From: an uncultured Haemophilus sp.
GTDB taxonomy: Bacteria; Pseudomonadota; Gammaproteobacteria; Enterobacterales; Pasteurellaceae
Direction: 5' to 3'
DNA length: 9,469 bases
NCBI RefSeq assembly: GCF_937976265.1
Contig: NZ_CALJRX010000136.1
Span: forward strand, 1 to 9,469
Shown: positions 1 through 6,512 of the stretch, piece after piece
Layout: each line of letters starts with the position of its first letter
Position numbering within the stretch: the stretch's first letter is position 1
Program-made: the position numbers and the translations under genes
The notes under the pieces: model-generated
The model's input: the letters and a program-made list of their open reading frames with translations, nothing else
The model's database searches: none
What the model was told of the DNA's origin: nothing

Positions 1-4
1 AATT

Positions 5-22
5 TATTAAAAGCTTTTAATA
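5..22. repeat. 18-bp perfect palindrome near the left edge
   Basis: The sequence TATTAAAAGCTTTTAATA is perfectly self-complementary with no loop. It lies about 33 bases upstream of the best -10 element of the autotransporter gene. It is not followed by a T-run, so it does not look like a terminator in the + direction. It could be an operator or part of an upstream terminator cut by the window edge. In such AT-rich DNA a chance origin is also possible. Confidence 0.35.
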
Positions 23-32
23 TAATCAGGTA

Positions 33-63
33 TTTACAATAACCCCACATTTAATGTTATAAT
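33..63 (+). promoter_or_regulatory. Candidate sigma-70 promoter of the autotransporter gene, extended -10
   Basis: A perfect extended -10 element, TGTTATAAT, occupies 55-63. The best -35 match is TTTACA at 33-38 with a 19-base spacer, which is longer than ideal; an extended -10 can compensate for a poor -35. Transcription would start near 70, giving a leader of about 125 nucleotides. A second TATAAT at 21-26 is less well supported because its -35 would fall at or beyond the window edge. Confidence 0.5.
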
Positions 64-84
64 CTTGCCGTTTAATAGAGGTTG

Positions 85-124
85 GACCACTTAATCAATG
101 TAATGCCAAAATAGGCATAAGGTC
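85..124 (+). other. Possible stem-loop in the leader of the autotransporter mRNA
   Basis: An inner stem pairs ATGCC (103-107) with GGCAT (114-118) around a six-base loop. An outer GACC (85-88) can pair with GGTC (121-124). There is no T-run after it, so it is not a terminator. It lies in the predicted untranslated leader and might affect mRNA stability. The pairing is short and could be chance. Confidence 0.25.
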
Positions 125-180
125 ATATAAAGCTCTCAATAAACATTTTTAAAGATAAATATAAATAACTTTTTAAACCT

Positions 181-185
181 TAAGG
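181..185 (+). promoter_or_regulatory. Ribosome binding site of the autotransporter gene
   Basis: TAAGG lies nine bases upstream of the ATG at 195. It is a moderate Shine-Dalgarno match, and the start is confirmed by the immediate signal peptide. Confidence 0.6.
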
Positions 186-194
186 TAATTTTAT

Positions 195-3100
195 ATGAAT
201 AAAATCAAACTACTGCGCCCAACCCTTGCGGCTGTGGCGGTTTCTGTTATTTGTGCATCAGCACAAGCAGCTATCGTTCGTAACGATGTCGATTACCAAT
301 ACTTCCGTGATTTTGCTGAAAACAAAGGGGCTTTCCGTCCTGGCGTGAGCAATGTTGGTGTTTATAACAACCAAGGACAGCATGTTGGTACTATGTTACC
401 AAATGTCCCAATGCCTGATCTTGCGGTAACTAACCGTCGCCAAGGTGTGGCAACGCTTTTCCATCCACAATATGTTTCTAGCGTGAAACACATTAGTGGT
501 TATTATGGTGAAGTTCAATATGGTGAGGATGGTAACAATCCTGACAATCATCATTTCAATTATCTAGTGGTTGAGCAAAATAACCATCCAGATTTAGACT
601 TCCAAACCCCTCGTTTACATAAACTTGTCACTGAAGTGGCACCAATTCCAGTTAATGTTGCTGAATCACGCCAAAACGGATTGTTAGATAAATCACGCTA
701 TCCTTATTTTGTTCGCGTGGGTGCAGGTATTCAAAAATCTCGTAATCAATATGGACAAAATAGCAATGTGGCAGACTATTACCAATATTTAATTGGTGGT
801 ACGCCAATGCGTCCAGTAAGCTCTGATGCTTCAAAAGTTCAATTTGATGGCAATCTCTTTAATGATGGCTTATCTACTTATGGCTTACCTGGTGATAGTG
901 GCTCTCCATTATTTGTTTACGATGCAAAAGAAAAACGTTGGGAATTAGCGGGTAACCTAGCTACTTACTATGGTGAGGGTGATTCTCGCAATGATTATAC
1001 TGTTGCACAAAACCAGTATATGACGAATGCGGTTAAAGACGATGAAATTGATTTCCCTATTCGTGCGAAAACAATTTATTGGAAAGGGGAAGGCGCTTCT
1101 AGTTCAAAATTAAAACTTGCTGATCCCGCTAAAAAACATCTTGATACTGGTACAGAACGTCCTTCGCTTGCTAATGGTAAAACTGCACACTTTAGCGGTG
1201 TAGATGGTAGCGAGATTGTATTACAAAGTAGCATTAACCAAGGTGCTGGCGCACTTTATTTCAATAACAACATGACTGTGCGTGCTGAGAAGAATAATGA
1301 TACTTGGACGGGCGCAGGTGTAGTGGTTAATGGTAATAAAACCGTGAACTGGCAGGTGAAAAACCCACAAGGCGACCGTTTATCTAAATTAGGTACGGGT
1401 ACGTTATTAGTCAATGGTAAAGGGAAAAACCTTGGTGATATTAGCGTAGGTGATGGTACGGTTATTTTGGATCAAAAAGCAGAAAATGGCCAACAACAAG
1501 CCTTTAACCAAGTTGGGATTACCAGTGGTCGTGGTACAGTCGTATTAGCGAATGATAAACAAGTTAACCCAAATAATATCTACTTTGGTTTCCGTGGTGG
1601 TCGCCTAGATCTTAATGGTAATGCATTAAGCTTTAACTACATTCAAAATGCAGATGATGGTGCAAAAATTGTAAACCATAACCGAAATCAGACCGCTTCT
1701 ATCACAATCGGTAAAGATTTATCTGAAAATGAGTTAGAGTGGGTAAATTGGGGTAAAAAACCAGAAACTGCTTTAGGTGTTTATGAGTATGTAAATACGC
1801 ATAGAAATAATCGTACTGATTATTTCCGCTTAAAACCAAATGGTAACCCGAATCAATACTTCCCACTTGATCAAAATTCAAGTAACGATTGGGAATTCTT
1901 AGGCAGTAATAAAGCCGATGCGATTAAAAAAATCAGTGCGTCGCATGCAATAGCAACCTTCAGTGGTAGCTTAGGGGAAACTGATAGCAGCCGTCCAAAT
2001 GGCGGATTAAATGTAACCTTTAACCCAAGTAATTCAAATAACTTATTATTACTAAACGGTGGGGCTAATTTAAACGGTAACCTGAATGTTGAAAAAGGCA
2101 GTGTTGTTCTTTCTGGTGCGCCTGTAGCACACGCTTACGACTATCTAAGAAATAAAGAAGTGGTAAGAGAAAATGAATGGACAGACCGTCAATTTACTGC
2201 TCGTGAATTTAACGTCGCTGGCAATGCAAAACTTGAAAGCGGACGTAATGTTTCTCAATTAAACGGTAATTTTAATGCTAAAGATCAAGGTCAAATTAAA
2301 TTAGGCTTTGTTCAAGGTGAATCGAAAAACTGTATGCGCTCAACTCATACAGGTGAAACCAAATGCGAAAACAATGCGGTATTAAGTCAGTCGGTATTCA
2401 ACCAATTACCAACGACTAAAGTAACGGGTAATGTGAATTTACAAAATCAAAGTCAATTCCAATTAGGAAAAGCACATTTGGTTGGTCGCATTAACGCGGA
2501 CAAACAATCCCAGGTAACCTTGAAACCAGAAAGCCAATGGACATTAACTGGCAACAGCAACGTGGGCAATTTAGCGCTTTCAAACAGCCTAATTACATTA
2601 AACCAGCGTTATGATGAAATTGGGAATAACCATAAAGGCAACATCGATTTTAATGAGCTAACCATTAATGGTAATTTGACTGGTACAGGCTCTTTCCGCT
2701 TCTTAACAAATGTAGCTGAACGCCGTGGTGACCATATCGTTGTCAATGGTTTAGCGAATGGTGCATTCCAACTTTCATTAAAAAACACTGGTGCTGAACC
2801 AAATGAAATCAGCCCATTAAGTTTAGTGAAGTTAAATAATCCGGGACAAAATAATGCGGACGCTCGTTTCACATTGGAAAACGGCTATGTGGATCTTGGG
2901 GCTTATCGTTATATTTTAGCGAATAACAATAACGACTATCGTCTTTATAACCCATTACGTGATGCGCAAGTAAACCATGGTGCGAGCACACAAACTCAAG
3001 AGCTCAGCCGAGAAGAGTATGAAGCGGTTCAGCGTCAAATCAAGGCAAAACAACGCGAACTTAACAGTTTAAATGCGCAATATGAACGAGCTAAAAGACA

Positions 3101-4664
3101 AACTGATGCTAAAAATGCTGAAGTGAATAGACTGCAAAATACTGTTAACCAAACAGATGCAAAATTGAAAAATGTGGTCGATCAATATAATGCGGTAAGC
3201 CAAAATCAAAAGGCAAAACGTAACCATTTATATCGTCAATATACTCAATTAATTAATACATTGAAGCAGCAAAACAATCGTTTATCTACAGCAAAAAATG
3301 TTGCGGCTGAATTATTAAAAACGCAAACAAATGCAACGAATTTAGTGGCAAAATTGCGTCAAGATATTACTAGCTTAGAAGCAAGTAAAGCCCCACGAAA
3401 AGGCAATATTGATAAAGCTCGCGAGTTGTGTGAGGCACAAGGCGTTAGCCATGCTGTTTGTTCTAAAGTGTTGAGAATTGCAAATACAAGTGATTTAACT
3501 CGCTTTGAAAATGAGTTAGATATTGCGATTCAACGTTTAGAAAATGCAGAAAAAGCACTTGCATTAGCGACGAATGATGGTGATGCTCAAGCTATTGCTT
3601 ATGCAAAAGAAGCGGTAGAAAATGCCTCTAAAGAAGTGTTAACGAGTTTAGAAAACAACTATGAAAGTTTATCTGAAATCGAGCAATTCTTAGCAGAAAA
3701 TGAATCAAAAAATTCAGAAAGTACCAATGCTAAAGTCGCTGAAATGTTAGCTACACAAGCAAATTTAGAAAACAACAAACCTCAATCTGCATTAGTGAGT
3801 CGTTATTCTAATACTGCATTATCTGAAATGTCGGCTAACGTAAATGTAGCGTTACAAATCGCACGTAATCTTGATCGTCATTTATTAAGTCAAGACAATT
3901 CGAATGTGTGGGCAAATACTGAATCAACGAAACAGAACTATCATTCTGATTTCTATCGCCCATACAAACAAAGCTTAACAATGACACAAATCGGTGTGGC
4001 AAATAATGTAAATGATAATGTACGAGTTGGTGCAGTGTTATCACATTCTCGTGCAAACAACACATTTGCTGAAAACGTGAGCGGTAAAAATCGCCTAACA
4101 GCTTTAAGCACTTATGTAAAAGGTAATTGGAACAACGGCGTATTTGCTAGCCTTGACCTCGGTTATGGCCGCAGCCGTAATACCATTGATTTTGATGGTA
4201 AAAACAATGTGTTCCACCGTAGCTTATTTAGCGCTGGGGTAAATGCTGGCATCCAATGGGATTGGGGTGTAAACGTTCAACCATCTATTGGTGTACGTTA
4301 TAACCGTTTATCCAAAGCAAATTATCATCTCGCTGAAGCAAAAGTTGAAAGCAAAGCATTAAATCTAATGACTTACCGTGCAGGTTTAGCGTTAAGCAAA
4401 ACCTTTGATGTAGCAGGTGTAAAATTAACACCAAGCTTAGCATCTTACTACAATGATGCAACACAGCGTAAAATGGCTGTAAATGGTGCATTGTCAGTAA
4501 ATAATATCGGTATGCAACAACAATTTGGACGTTATTTCAACCACGAAGCAGGACTTGCTGCTCAATTCAATCAATGGCAAGTTAGCGCACAAGTGGGTAT
4601 GCTTAAAGGGTCTGATATTACCACTCAAAAATATGCCGCATTTAAACTCGGCTATACTTGGTAA
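195..4664 (+). CDS. S6-family serine protease autotransporter (IgA1 protease/Hap-like)
   Basis: This 1489-residue type Va secreted protease carries its own outer-membrane beta-barrel. A signal peptide (1-25) ends in SAQA, and the mature start AIVRNDVDYQ matches the remembered Haemophilus IgA1 protease start. The peptidase S6 domain spans roughly 26-300. By comparison with remembered IgA1 protease, the predicted triad is His99 (in VKH), Asp135 (before the PRLHKLVTEVAP block) and Ser235 (in GDSGSPLF), all present. The beta-helix passenger (about 330-920) has INQGAGALYF, NIYFGFRGGRLDLNG and HAYDYL motifs and a Cys713/Cys724 pair. A coiled-coil-like segment (about 936-1170) with a Cys1079/Cys1089 pair follows. 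The linker helix (RYSNTALSEMSA, 1203-1214) leads into the barrel (about 1235-1489), which ends in aromatic GYTW. Sequence features mix those of IgA1 protease (VKH, VTEVAP) and Hap (NPDNHHFNY), so the substrate is uncertain: IgA1 cleavage is possible but not shown. It is transcribed alone; convergent terminators follow. Confidence 0.93.
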   Translation: MNKIKLLRPTLAAVAVSVICASAQAAIVRNDVDYQYFRDFAENKGAFRPGVSNVGVYNNQGQHVGTMLPNVPMPDLAVTNRRQGVATLFHPQYVSSVKHISGYYGEVQYGEDGNNPDNHHFNYLVVEQNNHPDLDFQTPRLHKLVTEVAPIPVNVAESRQNGLLDKSRYPYFVRVGAGIQKSRNQYGQNSNVADYYQYLIGGTPMRPVSSDASKVQFDGNLFNDGLSTYGLPGDSGSPLFVYDAKEKRWELAGNLATYYGEGDSRNDYTVAQNQYMTNAVKDDEIDFPIRAKTIYWKGEGASSSKLKLADPAKKHLDTGTERPSLANGKTAHFSGVDGSEIVLQSSINQGAGALYFNNNMTVRAEKNNDTWTGAGVVVNGNKTVNWQVKNPQGDRLSKLGTGTLLVNGKGKNLGDISVGDGTVILDQKAENGQQQAFNQVGITSGRGTVVLANDKQVNPNNIYFGFRGGRLDLNGNALSFNYIQNADDGAKIVNHNRNQTASITIGKDLSENELEWVNWGKKPETALGVYEYVNTHRNNRTDYFRLKPNGNPNQYFPLDQNSSNDWEFLGSNKADAIKKISASHAIATFSGSLGETDSSRPNGGLNVTFNPSNSNNLLLLNGGANLNGNLNVEKGSVVLSGAPVAHAYDYLRNKEVVRENEWTDRQFTAREFNVAGNAKLESGRNVSQLNGNFNAKDQGQIKLGFVQGESKNCMRSTHTGETKCENNAVLSQSVFNQLPTTKVTGNVNLQNQSQFQLGKAHLVGRINADKQSQVTLKPESQWTLTGNSNVGNLALSNSLITLNQRYDEIGNNHKGNIDFNELTINGNLTGTGSFRFLTNVAERRGDHIVVNGLANGAFQLSLKNTGAEPNEISPLSLVKLNNPGQNNADARFTLENGYVDLGAYRYILANNNNDYRLYNPLRDAQVNHGASTQTQELSREEYEAVQRQIKAKQRELNSLNAQYERAKRQTDAKNAEVNRLQNTVNQTDAKLKNVVDQYNAVSQNQKAKRNHLYRQYTQLINTLKQQNNRLSTAKNVAAELLKTQTNATNLVAKLRQDITSLEASKAPRKGNIDKARELCEAQGVSHAVCSKVLRIANTSDLTRFENELDIAIQRLENAEKALALATNDGDAQAIAYAKEAVENASKEVLTSLENNYESLSEIEQFLAENESKNSESTNAKVAEMLATQANLENNKPQSALVSRYSNTALSEMSANVNVALQIARNLDRHLLSQDNSNVWANTESTKQNYHSDFYRPYKQSLTMTQIGVANNVNDNVRVGAVLSHSRANNTFAENVSGKNRLTALSTYVKGNWNNGVFASLDLGYGRSRNTIDFDGKNNVFHRSLFSAGVNAGIQWDWGVNVQPSIGVRYNRLSKANYHLAEAKVESKALNLMTYRAGLALSKTFDVAGVKLTPSLASYYNDATQRKMAVNGALSVNNIGMQQQFGRYFNHEAGLAAQFNQWQVSAQVGMLKGSDITTQKYAAFKLGYTW
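3000..3705 (+). other. Coiled-coil module inside the autotransporter, between passenger and barrel
   Basis: Codons about 936-1170 encode an almost proline- and glycine-poor stretch rich in Gln, Lys, Asn, Glu, Ala and Leu, starting at LSREEYEAVQRQIKAKQREL and running through repeated hydrophobic positions spaced three or four apart. A short break (APRKGN, 1066-1071) precedes CEAQGVSHAVC (Cys1079 and Cys1089), after which helix-forming sequence resumes to about 1170. This suggests a helical hairpin or stalk. In the IgA1 proteases I recall, this position holds proline-rich self-cleavage sites and basic repeats instead. Boundaries are estimated by eye. Confidence 0.7.
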
Positions 4665-4698
4665 TTTGAATAATCCATTTAATGCTTAAACATTAATA

Positions 4699-4737
4699 AA
4701 AAATCTCCATTGGCTGAAAAAGGCAATGGAGATTTTT
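4699..4737 (+). terminator. Intrinsic terminator after the autotransporter gene
   Basis: A 14-bp perfect stem pairs AAAAATCTCCATTG (4699-4712) with CAATGGAGATTTTT (4724-4737) around an 11-base loop. The 3' arm ends in five T, followed by GTT. It starts 34 bases after the stop codon. Confidence 0.85.
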
Positions 4738-4757
4738 GTTATCACAAAAATTGTGCT

Positions 4758-4807
4758 AAAAAACAACCGCACTTTTGAGATACAAATCAAAGTGCGGTCG
4801 TTTTTTT
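4758..4807. terminator. Bidirectional terminator built from an inverted pair of uptake sequences
   Basis: ACCGCACTTT (4766-4775) and AAAGTGCGGT (4789-4798) form a perfect 10-bp stem with a 13-base loop. Seven T follow on the + strand (4801-4807), and six A (4758-4763) give a T-run on the minus strand. It can therefore serve both the autotransporter gene and the convergent transporter gene ending at 4832. Each arm contains the complete Hin-type DNA uptake core AAGTGCGGT, so the site should also promote DNA uptake in naturally competent relatives. Confidence 0.85.
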
Positions 4808-4831
4808 AGGGATTTTATGAATTAATAGGGA

Positions 4832-6286
4832 CTACCACCAACCAAGTAGTTTCATCCATAATCCACCCACACCAAACCAAATGACTAATGAAAGGATGGA
4901 AACAATAAAGCTCACGCCCCACCATTGACCGGTTGAGTTATAACCTGAACCGTATAGTGCTGGACCAGGACCACCTGCATATTGCGTTAAACTCATGGAT
5001 AATGTTGAGGTGTAACCTAAACCAATTGCAGCAATGATTGGTGGTGTACCCACAGCGATAGCTGCTGCCACGAAAGCAAGATACATTGCGGAAATATGCG
5101 CCATGGCTGAAGCAAAGAAATAGCGGGTATAGAAATACACCAATACCAAAATAGTAAAGGCAACCGGCCAACTGAAACTGCCCACAGATGAGGAAATGTG
5201 GGTTGAGATCCAAGTGATTGCACCATATTTGTTAAGTGCATTTGCCATCATCACCAATACCGCAAACCAGAACATCGTATCCCATGCGGTGGTTTCTGCC
5301 ACGATATTTTTCCAGCTCATAATATTGGTTAATAATAAAATGACTAAACCAATAAACGCTGAAATCGTTGCAGGGATATGGAAGACTAAATCACCCACCG
5401 TCCAAAGGAATAAAAGAAGGATAAAGTCTAGGGCAAGAATCCATTCCGCTTTGCTCATTGGGCCCATGCTTTTTAATTCTTCACGTGCCATTTCTGCCAT
5501 TTTAGGCGTATCTTTTAATTCTGGCGGATAAATTAAATACACGAAATAAGGTAAGACGATTAAGCTCACAATACCTGGTACAATTGCCCCTAAGAACCAT
5601 GTCATCCAAGTAATTTCTACACCTTGGCTTTTCGCAAGTTCTGCAATCAACGGGTTACCCGCCATAGCGGTTAAGAACATGGTACAAATAATGGTATCGA
5701 TTTGAGAGACAGCAATCGCTAAGAATGCACCTGCACGACGAGCAGTTGGACCCGGTTTGGACTCATACGCATCAGCAATAGATTGCATAATAGGGTACAT
5801 AATACCGCCCCCACGCGCAGAAGCCGAAGGAATCCCCGGACCGATAACAAGATCAGCCAACGCCATACCATAAGCCACGCCCATCATTTTTTTACCAAAA
5901 CGACCAACGAAGTACAGCGCGATACGTTTACCTAAACCCGTTTTAATCACCGCGCGAGATAAAAACATGGCAATAGCAATCAACCAAATTGTGCCGTTCG
6001 CAAAGCCGGATAACATGCCAACATCACCTTGTTTTGGTGAAATTGGTGTAAGCCCAGTCAAGCCACTAATCACTAAGGCAACTAGCGTTGCAGCACCCAT
6101 AGGCATTGCTTTAGCGATAATAGCCACAATGGTTGCTACAAACAGCGCTAGCATTCCCCATGCTTTAGCGGACAAACCTTCTGGCGTCGGGATTAACCAA
6201 ATCCCTAAACCAACGATGACGGCAATCAGCAGCCCCTGCCATTTAAAGCCAAGTTTGACTTCTACTGCTGGAATTTTACTTTCCAT
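4832..6286 (-). CDS. DASS/SLC13-family anion transporter (CitT-like)
   Basis: This 484-residue inner-membrane protein matches the divalent anion:sodium symporter family in length and overall pattern. It has about 12-14 hydrophobic segments, beginning near residue 16 after a short cytoplasmic tail and ending with WMKLLGWW. Family landmarks are the loop-helix GIPSASARGGG (151-161), NGTIWLIAIAMFLSRA (97-112), FASAMAHISAMY (391-402, like the SLSAHTA region of CitT) and SLTQYAGGPGPALYGSGY (432-449, like LTPYATGPG of CitT). Known relatives move citrate, succinate, tartrate, malate or 2-oxoglutarate, so a di- or tricarboxylate is the likely substrate, but it cannot be named. The first SNT signature is SAS here. 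The ATG start is supported by AGGAG seven bases upstream. No citrate lyase genes accompany it in this window. It is separated from the upstream dehydrogenase by 226 bases including a terminator, so it is probably transcribed alone. Confidence 0.88.
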   Translation of the reverse strand: MESKIPAVEVKLGFKWQGLLIAVIVGLGIWLIPTPEGLSAKAWGMLALFVATIVAIIAKAMPMGAATLVALVISGLTGLTPISPKQGDVGMLSGFANGTIWLIAIAMFLSRAVIKTGLGKRIALYFVGRFGKKMMGVAYGMALADLVIGPGIPSASARGGGIMYPIMQSIADAYESKPGPTARRAGAFLAIAVSQIDTIICTMFLTAMAGNPLIAELAKSQGVEITWMTWFLGAIVPGIVSLIVLPYFVYLIYPPELKDTPKMAEMAREELKSMGPMSKAEWILALDFILLLFLWTVGDLVFHIPATISAFIGLVILLLTNIMSWKNIVAETTAWDTMFWFAVLVMMANALNKYGAITWISTHISSSVGSFSWPVAFTILVLVYFYTRYFFASAMAHISAMYLAFVAAAIAVGTPPIIAAIGLGYTSTLSMSLTQYAGGPGPALYGSGYNSTGQWWGVSFIVSILSLVIWFGVGGLWMKLLGWW

Positions 6287-6293
6287 AGGATAA

Positions 6294-6298
6294 CTCCT
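6294..6298 (-). promoter_or_regulatory. Ribosome binding site of the transporter gene
   Basis: On the minus strand, AGGAG ends seven bases before the ATG at 6286. It is a strong match and fixes the start. Confidence 0.75.
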
Positions 6299-6444
6299 AG
6301 ATAAATGAACAAAAAATAATTCATCACGTATAACAACTGTGACACAATCGATTAAATAGCGATCACAAAGATACCACTTATTTGGTATGAGTAAAGATTT
6401 AAGGCACGTTTTTTAATAGAATCTAATCATAATTTGATATAGGT
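6299..6444 (-). promoter_or_regulatory. Upstream region of the transporter gene with candidate control sites
   Basis: This noncoding AT-rich stretch must hold the transporter promoter. On the minus strand TGTTATACG (6331-6339) resembles an extended -10, but I see no good -35 at proper spacing. CRP-like half sites occur as TGTGA on the + strand at 6339-6343 and as TCACA at 6363-6367, but neither has its partner at the standard six-base spacing. The sharper palindrome at 6371-6388 is listed separately. Confidence 0.35.
6371..6388. promoter_or_regulatory. Candidate operator: inverted repeat ATACCA-N6-TGGTAT
   Basis: Two perfect six-base arms, ATACCA (6371-6376) and TGGTAT (6383-6388), are separated by six bases. 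The repeat is centred about 93 bases upstream of the transporter start. The half-site length and spacing fit a dimeric regulator. It has no T-run, so it is not a terminator. No specific regulator is recognised. Confidence 0.4.
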
Positions 6445-6494
6445 AAAAAAATAACCGCACTTTGATGAATAAAATCAAAGTACGGTTTGTTTTT
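6445..6494. terminator. Terminator of the aldehyde dehydrogenase gene, uptake-sequence hairpin
   Basis: ACCGCACTTTGAT (6454-6466) pairs with ATCAAAGTACGGT (6474-6486), 13 positions with one mismatch and a seven-base loop. On the minus strand seven T (complement of 6445-6451) follow, and the stem starts 26 bases after the dehydrogenase stop codon. TTTGTTTTT also follows on the + strand. The left arm is a perfect uptake core on the minus strand; the right arm has G changed to A (AAAGTACGGT), so probably only one arm is a working uptake site. Confidence 0.8.
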
Positions 6495-6512
6495 AGGTTA
6501 GAAAGTGAATGA

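Noticed and set aside
195..284. Cys20 in the autotransporter signal peptide as a lipoprotein site
   Set aside because: The residues before it (SVI) do not fit a lipobox, and a good signal peptidase I site (AQA) follows at residue 25, matching the known mature start of IgA1 proteases.
4832..6293. Several open frames opposite or overlapping the transporter gene (for example 5196-5531 and 5967-6293 on the + strand)
   Set aside because: They are shadows of the membrane-protein codon pattern, lack ribosome binding sites, and encode no recognisable domain.
6339..6367. A complete CRP binding site upstream of the transporter
   Set aside because: TGTGA and TCACA are both present but 19 bases apart instead of six, and neither has a good partner at proper spacing.
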